Shown here piece by piece: positions 1 through 10,900 of a DNA stretch of 64,000 nucleotides. Source of the DNA: Distichodus sexfasciatus. Taxonomy: Eukaryota > Chordata > Actinopteri > Characiformes > Distichodontidae. The stretch is from positions 62,001-126,000 of the forward strand of contig JAVGVS010000532.1 in the NCBI GenBank assembly GCA_032718565.1, in the 5' to 3' direction. Under the pieces are notes generated by a model that was not told the origin of the DNA, did not search any database, and was given only the letters and a program-made list of their open reading frames with translations. Position 1 is the first letter of the stretch. The number at the start of each line of letters is the position of its first letter. A program made the position numbers and the translations under genes.

Positions 1-650
1 TAGGGGAGCGAATTAAGTAGAAACTAGTCTAACACAGACCCTGCCTACGCTGGAGTCAACACATGTATACAGGGTGATCGGCATCGCCTGCCTTTATTAT
101 TATGGGGGTCAGGTTTGCTGTACACGTTTGTAAGTCTCGTAATGACTACAAGCTGAGTGAATCGAAAGTAAATTCAAATAAAAACTATATTTATTACACT
201 CGTTACACTGCTGCGAAGACTCATTTCCTTCACAAAGTTGCCATATTACATCCTTAGGTAATTGTATGAGAGTAAAATTGTTATAAGCGTGGCATTTTGG
301 CCTAGAAGAATTGAGACAATTAGTTAATATGCTTAATATTCCTAAATATTGTTATTTAAGTAAATGAACAAACATCATTTTCAAGTGTAGTTAGTGTCAG
401 TCACTATAAAAACAATAAAAAAGACTACAGATAGATATAGATAACTATAGTTAAACAATAGACAGATTTTAGAACTATTATTAGAAACCAATAAATATAT
501 GTTATAGATAGGTACAGTTAACTATTAGTATAGTTTTCTATTTTAACTCCTAGTGTGTATGAATAAAATACTGAACTTTTTAAAATTTAGCTTCTATTAG
601 AAACAAACATGGAATACAGACATATTATTTATTTTTCGATTATTTTACTG
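1..650. other. AT-rich noncoding DNA, no gene seen
   Basis: AT-rich sequence with short stutters of ATAGATA/TATAGTTA type. No open frame or RNA gene was recognised. It lies upstream of the candidate pla2g4a promoter. Confidence 0.5.
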
Positions 651-850
651 AATATGTAGCCCCACTTAAGGTTATGATTTAATAGTTAATTCCGTGTGTG
701 TATGACGAAAACAGAAAACGATAGTGATAGTTAAAAACTATAGATAGATAACAAAAGTTAAATAACTATTTCTATAGTTTCTGTTTTGTGCACACTTGAA
801 CCTTTTAAATCAACTATTAAATCACAACCTTACTGAGGGCTACACATTCC
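650..850. mobile_element. Fold-back (MITE-like) element, about 200 bp
   Basis: The left arm (from GAATATGTAGCC, continuing through a GGTTATGATTTAATAGTT segment) is repeated with few mismatches in inverted orientation at the right end (AACTATTAAATCACAACC ... GGGCTACACATTC). The arms are about 45-50 bp and the core is AT-rich. No transposase is encoded. A non-autonomous DNA transposon is inferred from structure only; no clear target-site duplication was seen. Confidence 0.55.
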
Positions 851-956
851 GAATTGTCTCATAAAAATCTGTAGTTCCTTACCTTTTGCCATGTATTGTG
901 AGAAGAAAAACAAAAGGTAGATAAAATTAAAAGCAGAGTTTTTTTCTTTAGATTAT

Positions 957-1370
957 TTAGTTTTGTGTATTCATGTTTGTATAAACAATTGTGAAAATCA
1001 ATACAAAAATAATTTCCCTCTACTAGCAATACATTTAACTTTATTGCAGTAGTAGCCTGAAATTAATCATTTTAATAATGAGAATATTTTTCTATTTAGT
1101 TTTGTGTATTCATGTTTTGTATAAACAATTTGTGAAAATCAATACAAAAATAATTTCACTCTACAACTTAATACATTTTAGCTTTATTGCGGTATTGGCC
1201 TGAAATTAATCATTTTAATAATGAGATATTTTCTATTTAGTTTTGTGTATTCATGTTTGTATAAACAATTGTGAAAATCAATACAAAAATAATTTCCCTC
1301 TACTAGCAATACATTTAACTTTATTGCAGTAGTAGCCTGAAATTAATCATTTTAATAATGAGATATTTTC
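957..1370. repeat. Three-copy tandem repeat, about 140-bp unit
   Basis: The phrase TTTTGTGTATTCATG recurs at 961, 1100 and 1241, so the period is 139-141 bp. Copies 1 and 3 are nearly identical, while copy 2 carries several small differences, for example in the segment after ATAATTTC. Noncoding. Confidence 0.85.
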
Positions 1371-1599
1371 TAAGAGTCGACCGCGCTCTTAAATCCAGTT
1401 TTTTGAGGTTCTATCGGAACCCCAAATGACATTTGAATTGTGTTTGGTCGCCCCCTAGTGGAAGAAATGAACGAACTAAACAAACTTCATCCGCTCATCG
1501 CAGTCTCTACTGTCGAGCGCCTTCATACGTGACCTTGGGGGGTCTGGGTTAGTCTTGCAGGTTTTCCTTACACAGTCCCACGTAACCCTGAGTGAGAAT

Positions 1600-1856
1600 T
1601 ATTTTTTCTTAAGTCGCTTCTGCTCAAGCGTGACAAACTGTCTACGTTCCGGCGGCCACGTCGCCGGGGGAGAGAAGGCGCGCGCAGATTCCGTTAAACT
1701 CCGTTAAGCGCGTGAGCGGCGTGTCTGGCAGCCGCTTCTAAGCCCCACCCTCGAGCCTCGAGCCTCGCGCTTGGACCGGAGCGCGTTACGTGAGCGTGAA
1801 AAACGCGACACTTTCCACGATCCCCGATTCCACTTGACGCAGGTCTCCGTCTCTGC
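1600..1856 (+). promoter_or_regulatory. pla2g4a: Candidate CpG-rich promoter and noncoding first exon of pla2g4a
   Basis: GC- and CpG-rich island in otherwise AT-rich DNA, ending in a good splice donor (CTCTGC|GTAAGT, with GT at 1857). The next coding-strand acceptor that fits is at 7846, just before the exon with the start codon. Mammalian PLA2G4A also has a noncoding first exon. The transcription start and exon boundary are inferred; no TATA box was identified. Confidence 0.4.
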
Positions 1857-1989
1857 GTAAGTATGTCTTTCTGTCTTTTTCCCGTCTTTCTTTTCCTCTC
1901 TGCAATTTTCTGTCTCTCACGCACTCTCTTCATCTGTGTCTCTCCACCTCACTCTCCTCATTCTGTTTATTTCCTCTCCTTCTCTAACT

Positions 1990-2019
1990 TCGTTCTCTCT
2001 ATTCGAAATATCTTATTCT

Positions 2020-2058
<39 letters not shown>

Positions 2059-2104
2059 TATATATACGTATCTCTTTATCGTTCTCTCTATTCGAAATAT
2101 CTTA

Positions 2105-2139
<35 letters not shown>

Positions 2140-2274
2140 TATATATACGTATCTCTTTATCATTCTCTCTATTCAGAAATATCTTTATTCTCTGTGTGTG
2201 TGTGTGTGTGTGTATTGTGTGTGTGTGTCTATATATACGTATCTCTTATCGTTCTCTCTATTCGAAATATCTTA

Positions 2275-2311
<37 letters not shown>

Positions 2312-2420
2312 TATATATACGTATCTCTTTATCGTTCTCTCTATTCGAAATATCTTATTCTCATCTTATGTGTGTGTGTGTCTATATATACGTATCTCTT
2401 TATCATTCTCTCTATGCTTC
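1990..2420. repeat. Compound GT-rich minisatellite
   Basis: Five tandem units of about 70-90 bp. Each has CTATATATACGTATCTC, then TTCTCTCTATTCGAAATATC, then a (TG)n run of variable length. Unit landmarks lie near 2059, 2139, 2229, 2311 and 2381. Open frames across it are artefacts of the repeat. Confidence 0.9.
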
Positions 2421-2700
2421 TCTTAGCCTTTATTCGCTGACTTTAATTTTCTTTTGCCTTATTCAAAACACGTGGTTATTAAGAAATGGAGCTGTAAACT
2501 TTTATTCTTCACAAACATCAACGCTCATGCATTCAATCCTGCATCAGCTGCCAGAACATTCAACCGTGTTCATTTATTTACTTTTCCCATTCGAATGAAT
2601 GCTTCAACCAGGAAACACTCTTTGGGTCATGTTGGATTTTAGAATAGCGTGAAAATACAACTTATCGCCATTTTTATTAAGCTAATTTTTTGTTTATTAA

Positions 2701-3013
2701 GTTGGCTTGAGAAAGCCAACTTACTGATATGCTATTTAAACTTCTTCTTCTTCTGAGACTAAAATTTCTGACTGCTTTCTCCTCCCTAGGGCTTTAACTC
2801 TACAAACTCAAACTCAGCCCAGATCTTCAGACTGAGGGTCTGACTCGAGGTTGCTATATCTTTTCTAATGGCCGGACTTACGGTTTTCCTAAAAATGCTG
2901 TTGAAAACTCGGAAAAATCCCATAGACTTCCATAGACTGTCAAAACTCCCAGACTCCATCAAACTTCCCTTCTATGTACTGTATTTGTAATTCATTTAAA
3001 CTCATTTAAACTC

Positions 3014-3058
<45 letters not shown>

Positions 3059-3195
3059 CCTATGGTTTATCTGTCTGTCTGTCTAACATTCAAACTTTCA
3101 ACTTTTAAAACTACTAAGCTTCAAACTATTTCAGACTGAAAACCATCAAAACTTAAAACTTTTAAAACCTTCTGGTCCGGCTTTCTCAAGCCAAC
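2701..3195. mobile_element. TTAA-flanked MITE (piggyBac- or Kolobok-like ends)
   Basis: A perfect 17-bp terminal inverted repeat, GTTGGCTTGAGAAAGCC at the left and its reverse complement at the right, is flanked on both sides by TTAA (2697-2700 and 3196-3199). TTAA duplication is the hallmark of piggyBac and Kolobok superfamily transposons. The 495-bp interior has no coding capacity and contains a (TATC)n tract at about 3014-3060 and a short (TGTC) run. Confidence 0.8.
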
Positions 3196-3199
3196 TTAA

Positions 3200-4660
3200 A
3201 GTTTGTCTTGACGAACTTTTTTATCTAGTTTTGGATAGTCTTTCACGATATATCGTATATATTTAATCGAAATCGCGTCGTGCGCCTGCGCAGCTTATGT
3301 GCGGCACTAATGTAGCGCGCAGTGCTTTTGGTTACTTGATACAAAAGCCAAACTTAACTTTTCTCATTTTCATGAGGTCTTCACCAACCTAAAGAAAAGG
3401 TCTGTCTGATCGCGTGGTTTTAATTTAACAGGGGTTTGTATAGCAACTGTATGTGGTTTCTTGGCTTCAAGCTTTACAGAGGCTTTGGGGTAAACTTCAC
3501 TTTTCAGTTAAAACCAAATCACCATCAGTGCAATAATTGAGCCATTTCTGAGTCATTTGGTTAATGAAAAATGTTATCACAATATCTTTCATAAGTAAGA
3601 AAAATACTGCAGTGGCAATTTTTGAAGCATCGTTCAGACCTACTCCATATGTGTAATTATGGAACACAATATTACTTATGTTTTTAACCGCCTCCTCATA
3701 TATCCTGATTAATATACAAAAAGAGAAGTCTGTTTTTCTAACATAATTTTTTACTCAATTAAAATGTTTTGTATGAAGTTTCAAGAATGTTTGCTAAAAA
3801 AAGCGAGTATCTTTTCAGTTAAAAACTCACACCGTGCATTAAAGCCATCTTTAGTTTTCTATTTGAAATCATGCAATTTGTATATGACACTGTATATCTG
3901 AAAATTATACAGTGTAAGAAAATGTCATCAATGCAATGTCATCTCCATTCCCAAAATTGTTCAGTTCTACTTCATACCGTCTTGTCATCTTTCATGCTGA
4001 CAGTTCAACCCTCTATTTTTGTGTCTAATCCAAAGAGGTCTGTCTCTTTATCCCTTACAAAATCATCCTAATCATTATGAAATGTTTATTCCTTTCCAAA
4101 TTGAGATATTCGGGCCATGTGGTTAAAACATAACATATTTTTATACACCATGCAAAAAAATGCAACATCAATGTTTCCCATCATCATGCAGCCCTAATTT
4201 TAGAACATCTGGAAAGTTCTGCGCTGCAGCGTCTGTGAGGAAGATTTGTCAGAGTGCGGGTGCACTAATACTCATGACTCCATCCATTCGCCAGAACCAG
4301 GATGAACTAAACACACGTGACTTGGCATGGTGATAGTTCGGCCCAGTTTCCCTCAATAATATGTGACCGTCTGCACTGCTCAGACAGCGTCGGGTTCACT
4401 TTTGGAATCATTTGCTTTCGTTGGGCTGAAAACTGCTCGGAATAGTCCCTGCATTGGGGTGTACTTGGCTGCGATTTGGTGCAGACCATTACTTTTTTGG
4501 GGAGCGAAAAAAAGAGAGAAAACTTTTCCAATTTTATTAAATGACGAAATATACAGTTTCCCTCATGGATGGACATGGGAAGTGTGGATGCTGCGTTTTG
4601 CTATTTGGCTTTTTTGGGCTTGATTAAAAATATGTTTCCACAAATGCTCTTGTTGAATTA
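3200..4660. other. Intron 1 sequence without recognised features
   Basis: Unique-looking AT-rich DNA in the inferred first intron of pla2g4a. Short open frames here resemble no family I know. Confidence 0.4.
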
Positions 4661-4661
4661 G

Positions 4662-4850
4662 TCTTCGTTTTACATTTGCTGCATTTAGAAGACGCTCTTA
4701 TCCAGAGCAAATTACATTTTCAAATTACAGGGAATCTCCCTGGAACAACTTCGGGGTTAAGTGTCTTGCTCAGGGACCCAGTGATGGTAGTGATGGAGGT
4801 AGGATTTGAAGTCTTAACCTTTTGGACCAGAGGTGAGCATCCTAGTATTT
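4662..4850 (-). mobile_element. SINE with GCATTT-AGA-GACGCTCTTATCC tail (family C)
   Basis: Read on the minus strand it ends with the widespread fish SINE tail (plus strand: GCATTTAGAAGACGCTCTTA). It also contains a GAGCAAGACACTTAACCCC-like core and a decayed tRNA-like head. Related copies lie at 34492-34670 and 41195-41380. Confidence 0.65.
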
Positions 4851-5223
4851 TTTTATGAACAATCATTATTTAATAAATTTTTCCCCAGACATGGGAAGTT
4901 GGGAGAATGCATACCACACCAGCATTAACAAAACAAGAGAGAAAGTATTATCTGAAATCTGCTTACGTGTAATGAGAATGATGAAGATATGAGTTTCAAA
5001 ATACTTATTACTCTGATTCATTTTAAAAGATTGAGGAAGGTATTTGATTTCAGGTCGGCACATGGGAATCGTGGTTCCGTAAGCCCTCAAAAGTGTGGAC
5101 GCTTGTTGGCGGTTTTCAGTTTTGTCTTAGAACTAGCTTTCACGCCTAGTGGAGTGAAACTGCGAGCATGAAATATGACACATGAAGTAGGACTGAACAA
5201 TACTGGAAAAAAAAATTGTTATT

Positions 5224-5402
5224 GAAAGTGAGTGATCATCTGTGAACACACCACAGTACAGAACAGCACATAGTGCACCACAACAAAATGTGACCATTGT
5301 ATTTGACCCATCCGTGAAGGAGCAGTGGGCAGCTTTTTTAGCAGTACCGAGGAGCAGTGCTTGGGGATTGTCCCTTGCTCATGAGTACCTCAGAGTACCG
5401 GT
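5224..5402 (-). mobile_element. tRNA-derived SINE (family A), truncated
   Basis: Shares the family A body: AGTGAGTGAT ... GTGAACACACCACAG ... ACCCATCCGTGAAGGAGCAG ... GAGCAGTGCTTGGGGA ... TTGCTCATGAGTACCTCA. Full copies in this window end in a tRNA-like head with A and B boxes on the minus strand. Here the head is lost. Confidence 0.8.
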
Positions 5403-6099
5403 CCACTTCTTTAGTTCGCTGTATTTCTGAAATAAATAAATCACTTAATTCACCAGATAAACCTATGAACCACCAGTGACCATCAAAGCCATAACGGCGG
5501 GGTGGAAACCATTAGACTACTAACCGTCAAATGGATTTTTTAACTGTTGCACCATTTTCAGGTTTCCTCGCCGGTCACAGTCAGTGTTTGTTGCTTTATC
5601 ACTCCTGTGATGACTTAGCATGACACAACAGATTCCTTACTTTTACGGCTGCTTGGTAACATGAGTTTCCACTCTTACTTTTTTCCTTTCAGCCACAAGA
5701 CAAAAAAATTCTAGCTACGAATGAAATACGGGTTTCACCAGTGCTTTCAGATTCATTTTTAGATATTGTAATAAAATGTATGTAATGTAATAAAATGACA
5801 AATGTTGCTGGCTGTTAGGGCTGAACAATTAATCGAAACTGACGTCTAATTGATTATTTTAATGCTTAAAAAAGAACTGTTAATACTTTTCCCAGTGTGT
5901 GTTCATGAACTGTCCCCTTAAAATACTACAGGGTGTGTTGTTGTGTGACTATGTTTGCTTCAATTTCAAAAAATTTCCTTAAAAAAATTAATAATTTGCT
6001 GGTTTTAATAACCGAACATGTTTAAAAGTAATAACCTGATCAGTGAACTGTGAGGGCAATAAAAGCAAAGTAATCATTAATAAATCAAACCCAATAAAT

Positions 6100-6250
6100 C
6101 AACGGCCCGTGATCAAGTCCCGGACCAGTAAAGGTAGCACTAAGGTATTCGTGAGGAAGGCACTGTGCCCAAGCACTGCTCCCCGGTTGCTGCCAGAAAG
6201 CTGCCCACTGCTCCTTCACGGATGGATCAAATGCAGGGGTGCCATCACTT
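6100..6250 (+). mobile_element. tRNA-derived SINE (family A), partial
   Basis: Plus-strand family A copy. A decayed B box (GATCAAGTCCCGGACC) is followed by the CCAAGCACTGCTCCCC and CTGCTCCTTCACGGATGG blocks. Its 3' part runs straight into the pyrimidine tract. Confidence 0.7.
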
Positions 6251-6401
6251 CTCTCTCTCTCTCTTTCTCTACGCTCCCCTCTCTCTATCCATCCTCCCAT
6301 TCCTCATCTCTCACTCTCCTACTCCTGGCTCTTATCTCTCTCATCACTCTCTTTCTCCACTCCCTCTCTCTATTCATCCTCCCATCTCTTGCTCTAATAC
6401 T

Positions 6402-6436
<35 letters not shown>

Positions 6437-7123
6437 TGTGTGTGTGTGTATGTGTATGTTAGCATTTCTTTCCCTTGGCTACTAAAGAAAGGAGGTTAGG
6501 TGTTAGTTAGCTTGAGAGAAAGAGAGAGATAGTGTGTGTGCATGTGTGTAGAGCATGCATTAGAGGAGTTGGTAGCGTAACGGTTAGGAAGTTGCCCCTA
6601 TAATTGGTTCAAGTCCCAGACTGGTACCACTGAGGTACTCATGAGTAAGGTACCGTCCCCAAGCACTACTCTCCAGGTGCTGCCAAAATCTGCCTCACTG
6701 CTCATTCACGGATGGGTCAAATGTAGAAGTCGCATTTTGTTGTGGTCCACAGTGCATTGTGCTGTGTTCACAATGACAAATAATCACTTAAATGTGAAAC
6801 GTGTGACAGGCTTAACTGTCATTCAACATCTCCACTGTGCTACACGCTAATCTCTCTCTCTCTCTCTCTCACTCTCTCTCTCTCTTTCTCTCTTCATCGG
6901 TCTTTCTACACTTCCTCTCTCTATTCATCCTCCCATCTCTTTCTGCACTCTCTCTTCTCTCACTCTCTCTCTCTTTCTCTACACTCCCTCTCTCTATCCA
7001 TCCTCCCATCTCTCGCTCTAATACTCCTTCTCTCTCTCTCTCTCTCTTTCTTTCTACACTCACTCTTTCTATTCATCCTCCCATCTCTTGCTGTCCCACT
7101 CTCTCTTCCTACCTTCCCTCTAA

Positions 7124-7154
<31 letters not shown>

Positions 7155-7309
7155 TTCCCTCTTCATCAGTCTTTCTACACTTCCTCTCTCTCTCTATCCT
7201 CCTGTCTCTTGCTCTCATACTTTCTCTTTCTACCTTCCCTCATCTCTCTTTTCCTCTCTTTGTCTCTGCCTCTCTCTCTCTCTCTTGCGCGCGCTCCCAC
7301 TCTACCCCC

Positions 7310-7345
<36 letters not shown>

Positions 7346-7700
7346 TCACTCTCTCCTCTTTCATCTCTGTCTCTTCCTCTCGCTCTCTCCAACTTCCCTG
7401 CCTTTTCTCTCTGTCCGTCTTTCTGTTTTCCGTTCTCTCTTCCACTCTCTTTCTCTGTATATCTCTCTCCGCCTCCTCTCTGTCTCTCCTTCACTCTTTC
7501 TTTTCTGTTTTCCTCCCCTTTTGTGTTTTCTTTCTCTAACTCTACCTCACCTCTTTCTTTCTTTCTCTCCCTCTCCATCTATCTTTCTCTCTCTCCCTCT
7601 CCATCTATCTTTCTCTCTCTTCCTCTGTCCCCTCTCTCTCTGTATCTTTTTTTCTCTCTCCCTTTGTCTCTCTCCTTTCCTTCCCCTTATTTTCTATATT
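6249..7700. repeat. 1.4-kb pyrimidine-rich (CT/CTTT) satellite tract
   Basis: The plus strand is almost purely C and T over two blocks (about 6249-6435 and 6848-7700), built from (TC)n, (CTTT)n and diverged TCTCTCTATTCATCCTCCCAT units. A SINE separates the two blocks. Long open frames on both strands (runs of Leu/Ser or Arg/Glu) are compositional artefacts. The tract ends about 150 bp before the acceptor of the start-codon exon. Confidence 0.9.
6565..6790 (+). mobile_element. tRNA-derived SINE (family A), near full length
   Basis: Starts with a tRNA-like A-box region (GTTGGTAGCGTAACGGTTAGG) and a B-box-like GGTTCAAGTCCC, then the family body. It ends in GTTCACAATGACAAATAATCACTT, the shared 3' end of this family. 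Confidence 0.85.
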
Positions 7701-7846
7701 TCTGTTTCACCTATATACTTTTAATTTTCACAGTACATCCCATTTTTCCAGTGTTATTTACTGAAAGGAAGTCCAAAAAAATGTTTTTGCAAAGGTCCAG
7801 AAAAAAAAATCTGGAACAACAGTTTTTATGTTTTTCTGTCTTTCAG

Positions 7847-7985
7847 GTCGGACAGAAGAACTTTGTACCAATGATCGTGCTCCGTCAGTAAAGAAAGTCC
7901 TCCAACAAAGGACAGTTCATCCCGTCACGATCAGCCCGACTGTGACCTCACCATGTCTGCTCTAGACCCTTATCAGTACATCATC
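7847..7985 (+). CDS. pla2g4a: pla2g4a exon with 5' UTR and start codon (coding 7953-7985)
   Basis: Acceptor TTTTTCTGTCTTTCAG ends at 7846 and donor GTAAGT begins at 7986. The ATG at 7953 has a good context (CACCATGT) and opens MSALDPYQYII, matching the known cPLA2-alpha N terminus. About 106 nt of 5' UTR lies in this exon. Residues 1-11. Confidence 0.88.
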
Positions 7986-10900
7986 GTAAGTTGCGTTTCT
8001 CATCGCACTTCTCCTTCTTCTCACGGTGCTTATTATTCATAATACACGCCCCACAACACCAACGTTGCCTGACTTTACTCACATATGGAACAGTGTTACA
8101 TCAGTAATGTATTACTTTTTGCTGCAACGCATTAATGTAAGGCATTACTAATACATTTTCTGTAATATTATACTAATTACATATTTCAATAATGTGCATC
8201 ACTGTCAGCTTCCCCTGGCAGGCCTTTGTGAGAGAGGAACACAGATGCAGGAGTCGACTGAAACACTACTCGCAAAAAGTCCAAACAAAGCACACAGCGC
8301 TAAGCTATTTTCAGACGGTGCAACCAGTGTTGGGAAGTCGGAGAATCTCACCTCATACGTTAACACTACAACTTGTCAGTGAAGCACACAGTGATAATAA
8401 TGTTTTCTAAAAATGAGTGTCAAAAACGTCAGCTTCTGGCAGTTCGATTCCTTTTTCCTCCACAGAAATCAACATGTAATGTATTGAATTGTATTTCGCA
8501 GCAGAGAGTTCTTACATTTGACACAATTTTACAAAAATTGGATTATAGGTTGATTAGTTACTCTAAATTGCCAGCCTGGACGTGAATGAGAGTGTGTGAG
8601 TGCGTGTGGGCCCCGTGGTGAGTTGGCGCCTGCCATGGGTTAGTCCCTGTCTTGTGCGCAAAGGTCTCGGCATAGCGGAGCTTTCACAAGTACACGCTCA
8701 AGTAGAAGTATAGAGACGTGTTTAAAAAGACTCTAGTAAAAGTTGAAGTGTAAAGTACCTTGCGAAGGACAAAACCACCATTTTAGGGTAAAGCGGACTG
8801 GACTCCATGTCCAAGCGTTATGTAGAGCGCAAGCAGAGAAAAATAGAGCAACATGAATACATAAAGCCCCATAAAAATGTGAGACCGGCAAAACCGAAAC
8901 CAAATAGAGCCACGGCTGAAGCTGCTCCGCTCAAATCACCGTCTGGCCTAAAGGCCGATGTTTGGCAACACTTCGGTTTTAAAACAAGTTATTTTATAAC
9001 CAAGCAAAACTAGTATTGACGCAAAGAAATCTCTAAATAAATCGATATCGAATCGAATCGAGAATTGAATCGGATCATGACCTTGTGAATCGGAATCGAA
9101 TCGATTCAGGAAATCAGCAACGATACCCAGCCCTAATGATCACCTTGATCCTAAACACATCATATTATAACAAATATTATAGTGCTGTAAAGAGCGCTGT
9201 GTAAATAAACTCAACTCAACTGAAGTGAATTTGGTCGAGCTGAGCTTCTTATTGCACCGCAATCACCATGTCATTTCCCACCGAGTCGCCGCCCGCTTTA
9301 GTTCATTTTTTCTCTTTATCGTGTCTGACGGTGTTGCGCGTCATGTGCAAAGACCAGAGGTGGGCAAAGTAGCTAACTTCATTACTTAAGTGAAAGTACA
9401 GATACCACTAGTCAAATGTTACTCCAATACAAGTGAAAGTCGTACAGTCAAATATTTACTTAAGTTAAAGTACATCATCTTTCACCACATTGTTGCGTTA
9501 TTGCCACAACACTTATAACACCTAATGCCCGTGACTAGCTTGTAGAAGCTGGAGAATAAGGAACTGGTAGAAAAACCCAGCTGCGTAAAACCCAGCTCTA
9601 CACCTCCAGCTTCATGAATTTCCAACAGCAACAATGTTTTAATCAAGACAGAAAACAGCAGAACTGTGTGAATTTGTTTTTATAGCTCCAGTCTACAGGC
9701 GTGATGTAACCCTGCTGACTACTGATACACTGTCACCTGCTAAACAATGGGACTGGAATGTTTGAATTTCGTAACGTTTGTAAAATTCAAGGTAATGACC
9801 TTAGCAATCACTGTATGACATACGGGAAGTTTGCACTCACCGTCACTTTGCTTTTCCTTGTGTGTGGCTTTGTGATAGGAAGTTAGAAGAGATAAGGGAG
9901 ATTAAGCTTCCTGCTGACCCTTCAATTTTGGCCAGCCAATGTACAGTATAATGCTGTGGAACATTCTAGTTATCTGTCTTCTCCGTTCACGGCTGTTATG
10001 TTTTTGTCTTTGGTTATAAGGTGGAGCAGCAGTACTCCCACAAATTCAAAGTAAATGTGCTACGGGCGGAAAATGTCACCAAAGGAGCTCTGGGAGACTT
10101 GCGTAAGTTTTATAATTATATTTGCATTATATTAATATATGTAAATATTGATTATATTACTGTCCATAGACAACGACAAAGATGTACATAGATATTTGAA
10201 GGATTTGAACAGTCATCCAAATTGAGTCCCTTGCTGTCTGCAAAGGTCGTCTGAAGACCCACCTCTTCAAGATCTGTCTAGGGAGCTAACCGCACTTCCG
10301 ACTTACTTACTGTAAATTAACCTGTTAAGCCCTGAGACTGTTTTACAGATTTTTGCTGTAAAAAAGATCCCCAAAATAAAATGTGTAAATCTCAGCAACC
10401 ACAATGTCTATTTTTATGCTTTTGGTATCATTATAAAGGTAACACTTGTGAGATTACTGTGGAATCAGCAAACATGTTACTGGGTCAGAATAAAGGAAGA
10501 TGCAGCAGAACATGAAAAAAAAATCATAAAAAATACATATTATCTGCGTAATCTGCGGAGTCTGGGCTTTCATATGATATACGGTATGCATGGTTAGCAG
10601 TATAGCAGTATAGATTCTACAGCCGTATTTCTTCCATGTAGACCTACTCTGTTTTTGTTCTTCGTTTATTTATGTATTTGGTGTTTACAGACCATTTGAA
10701 GCCTTCCCGTTCTGCACCCGGTACCGGCGGCGATCGGGCCCAAGCCATTAACTGACCGTTTTTTTAATGACCCTTTTTTTCATAATTGTTTTAGGTTGTT
10801 TCATATAATAAACTGAACAGTGTTAACATACGCTCATAGCTTTGCAAGTCTTCAATTGTGATATTTGGGTGTTCTGAGTTGAACATTTTGCGGCCACTTA

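Noticed and set aside
1600..1933. Basic minus-strand ORF over the CpG-rich block
   Set aside because: Composition-driven frame in a GC-rich promoter-like island; no motif or splice support.
1863..2598. Three overlapping Cys/Val-rich open frames
   Set aside because: They translate the (TG)n minisatellite and its flanks.
6837..7724. 295-codon open frame of Leu/Ser/Phe, with Arg/Glu frames on the opposite strand
   Set aside because: Caused by the pyrimidine tract. Overlapping frames are open on both strands, as composition predicts.
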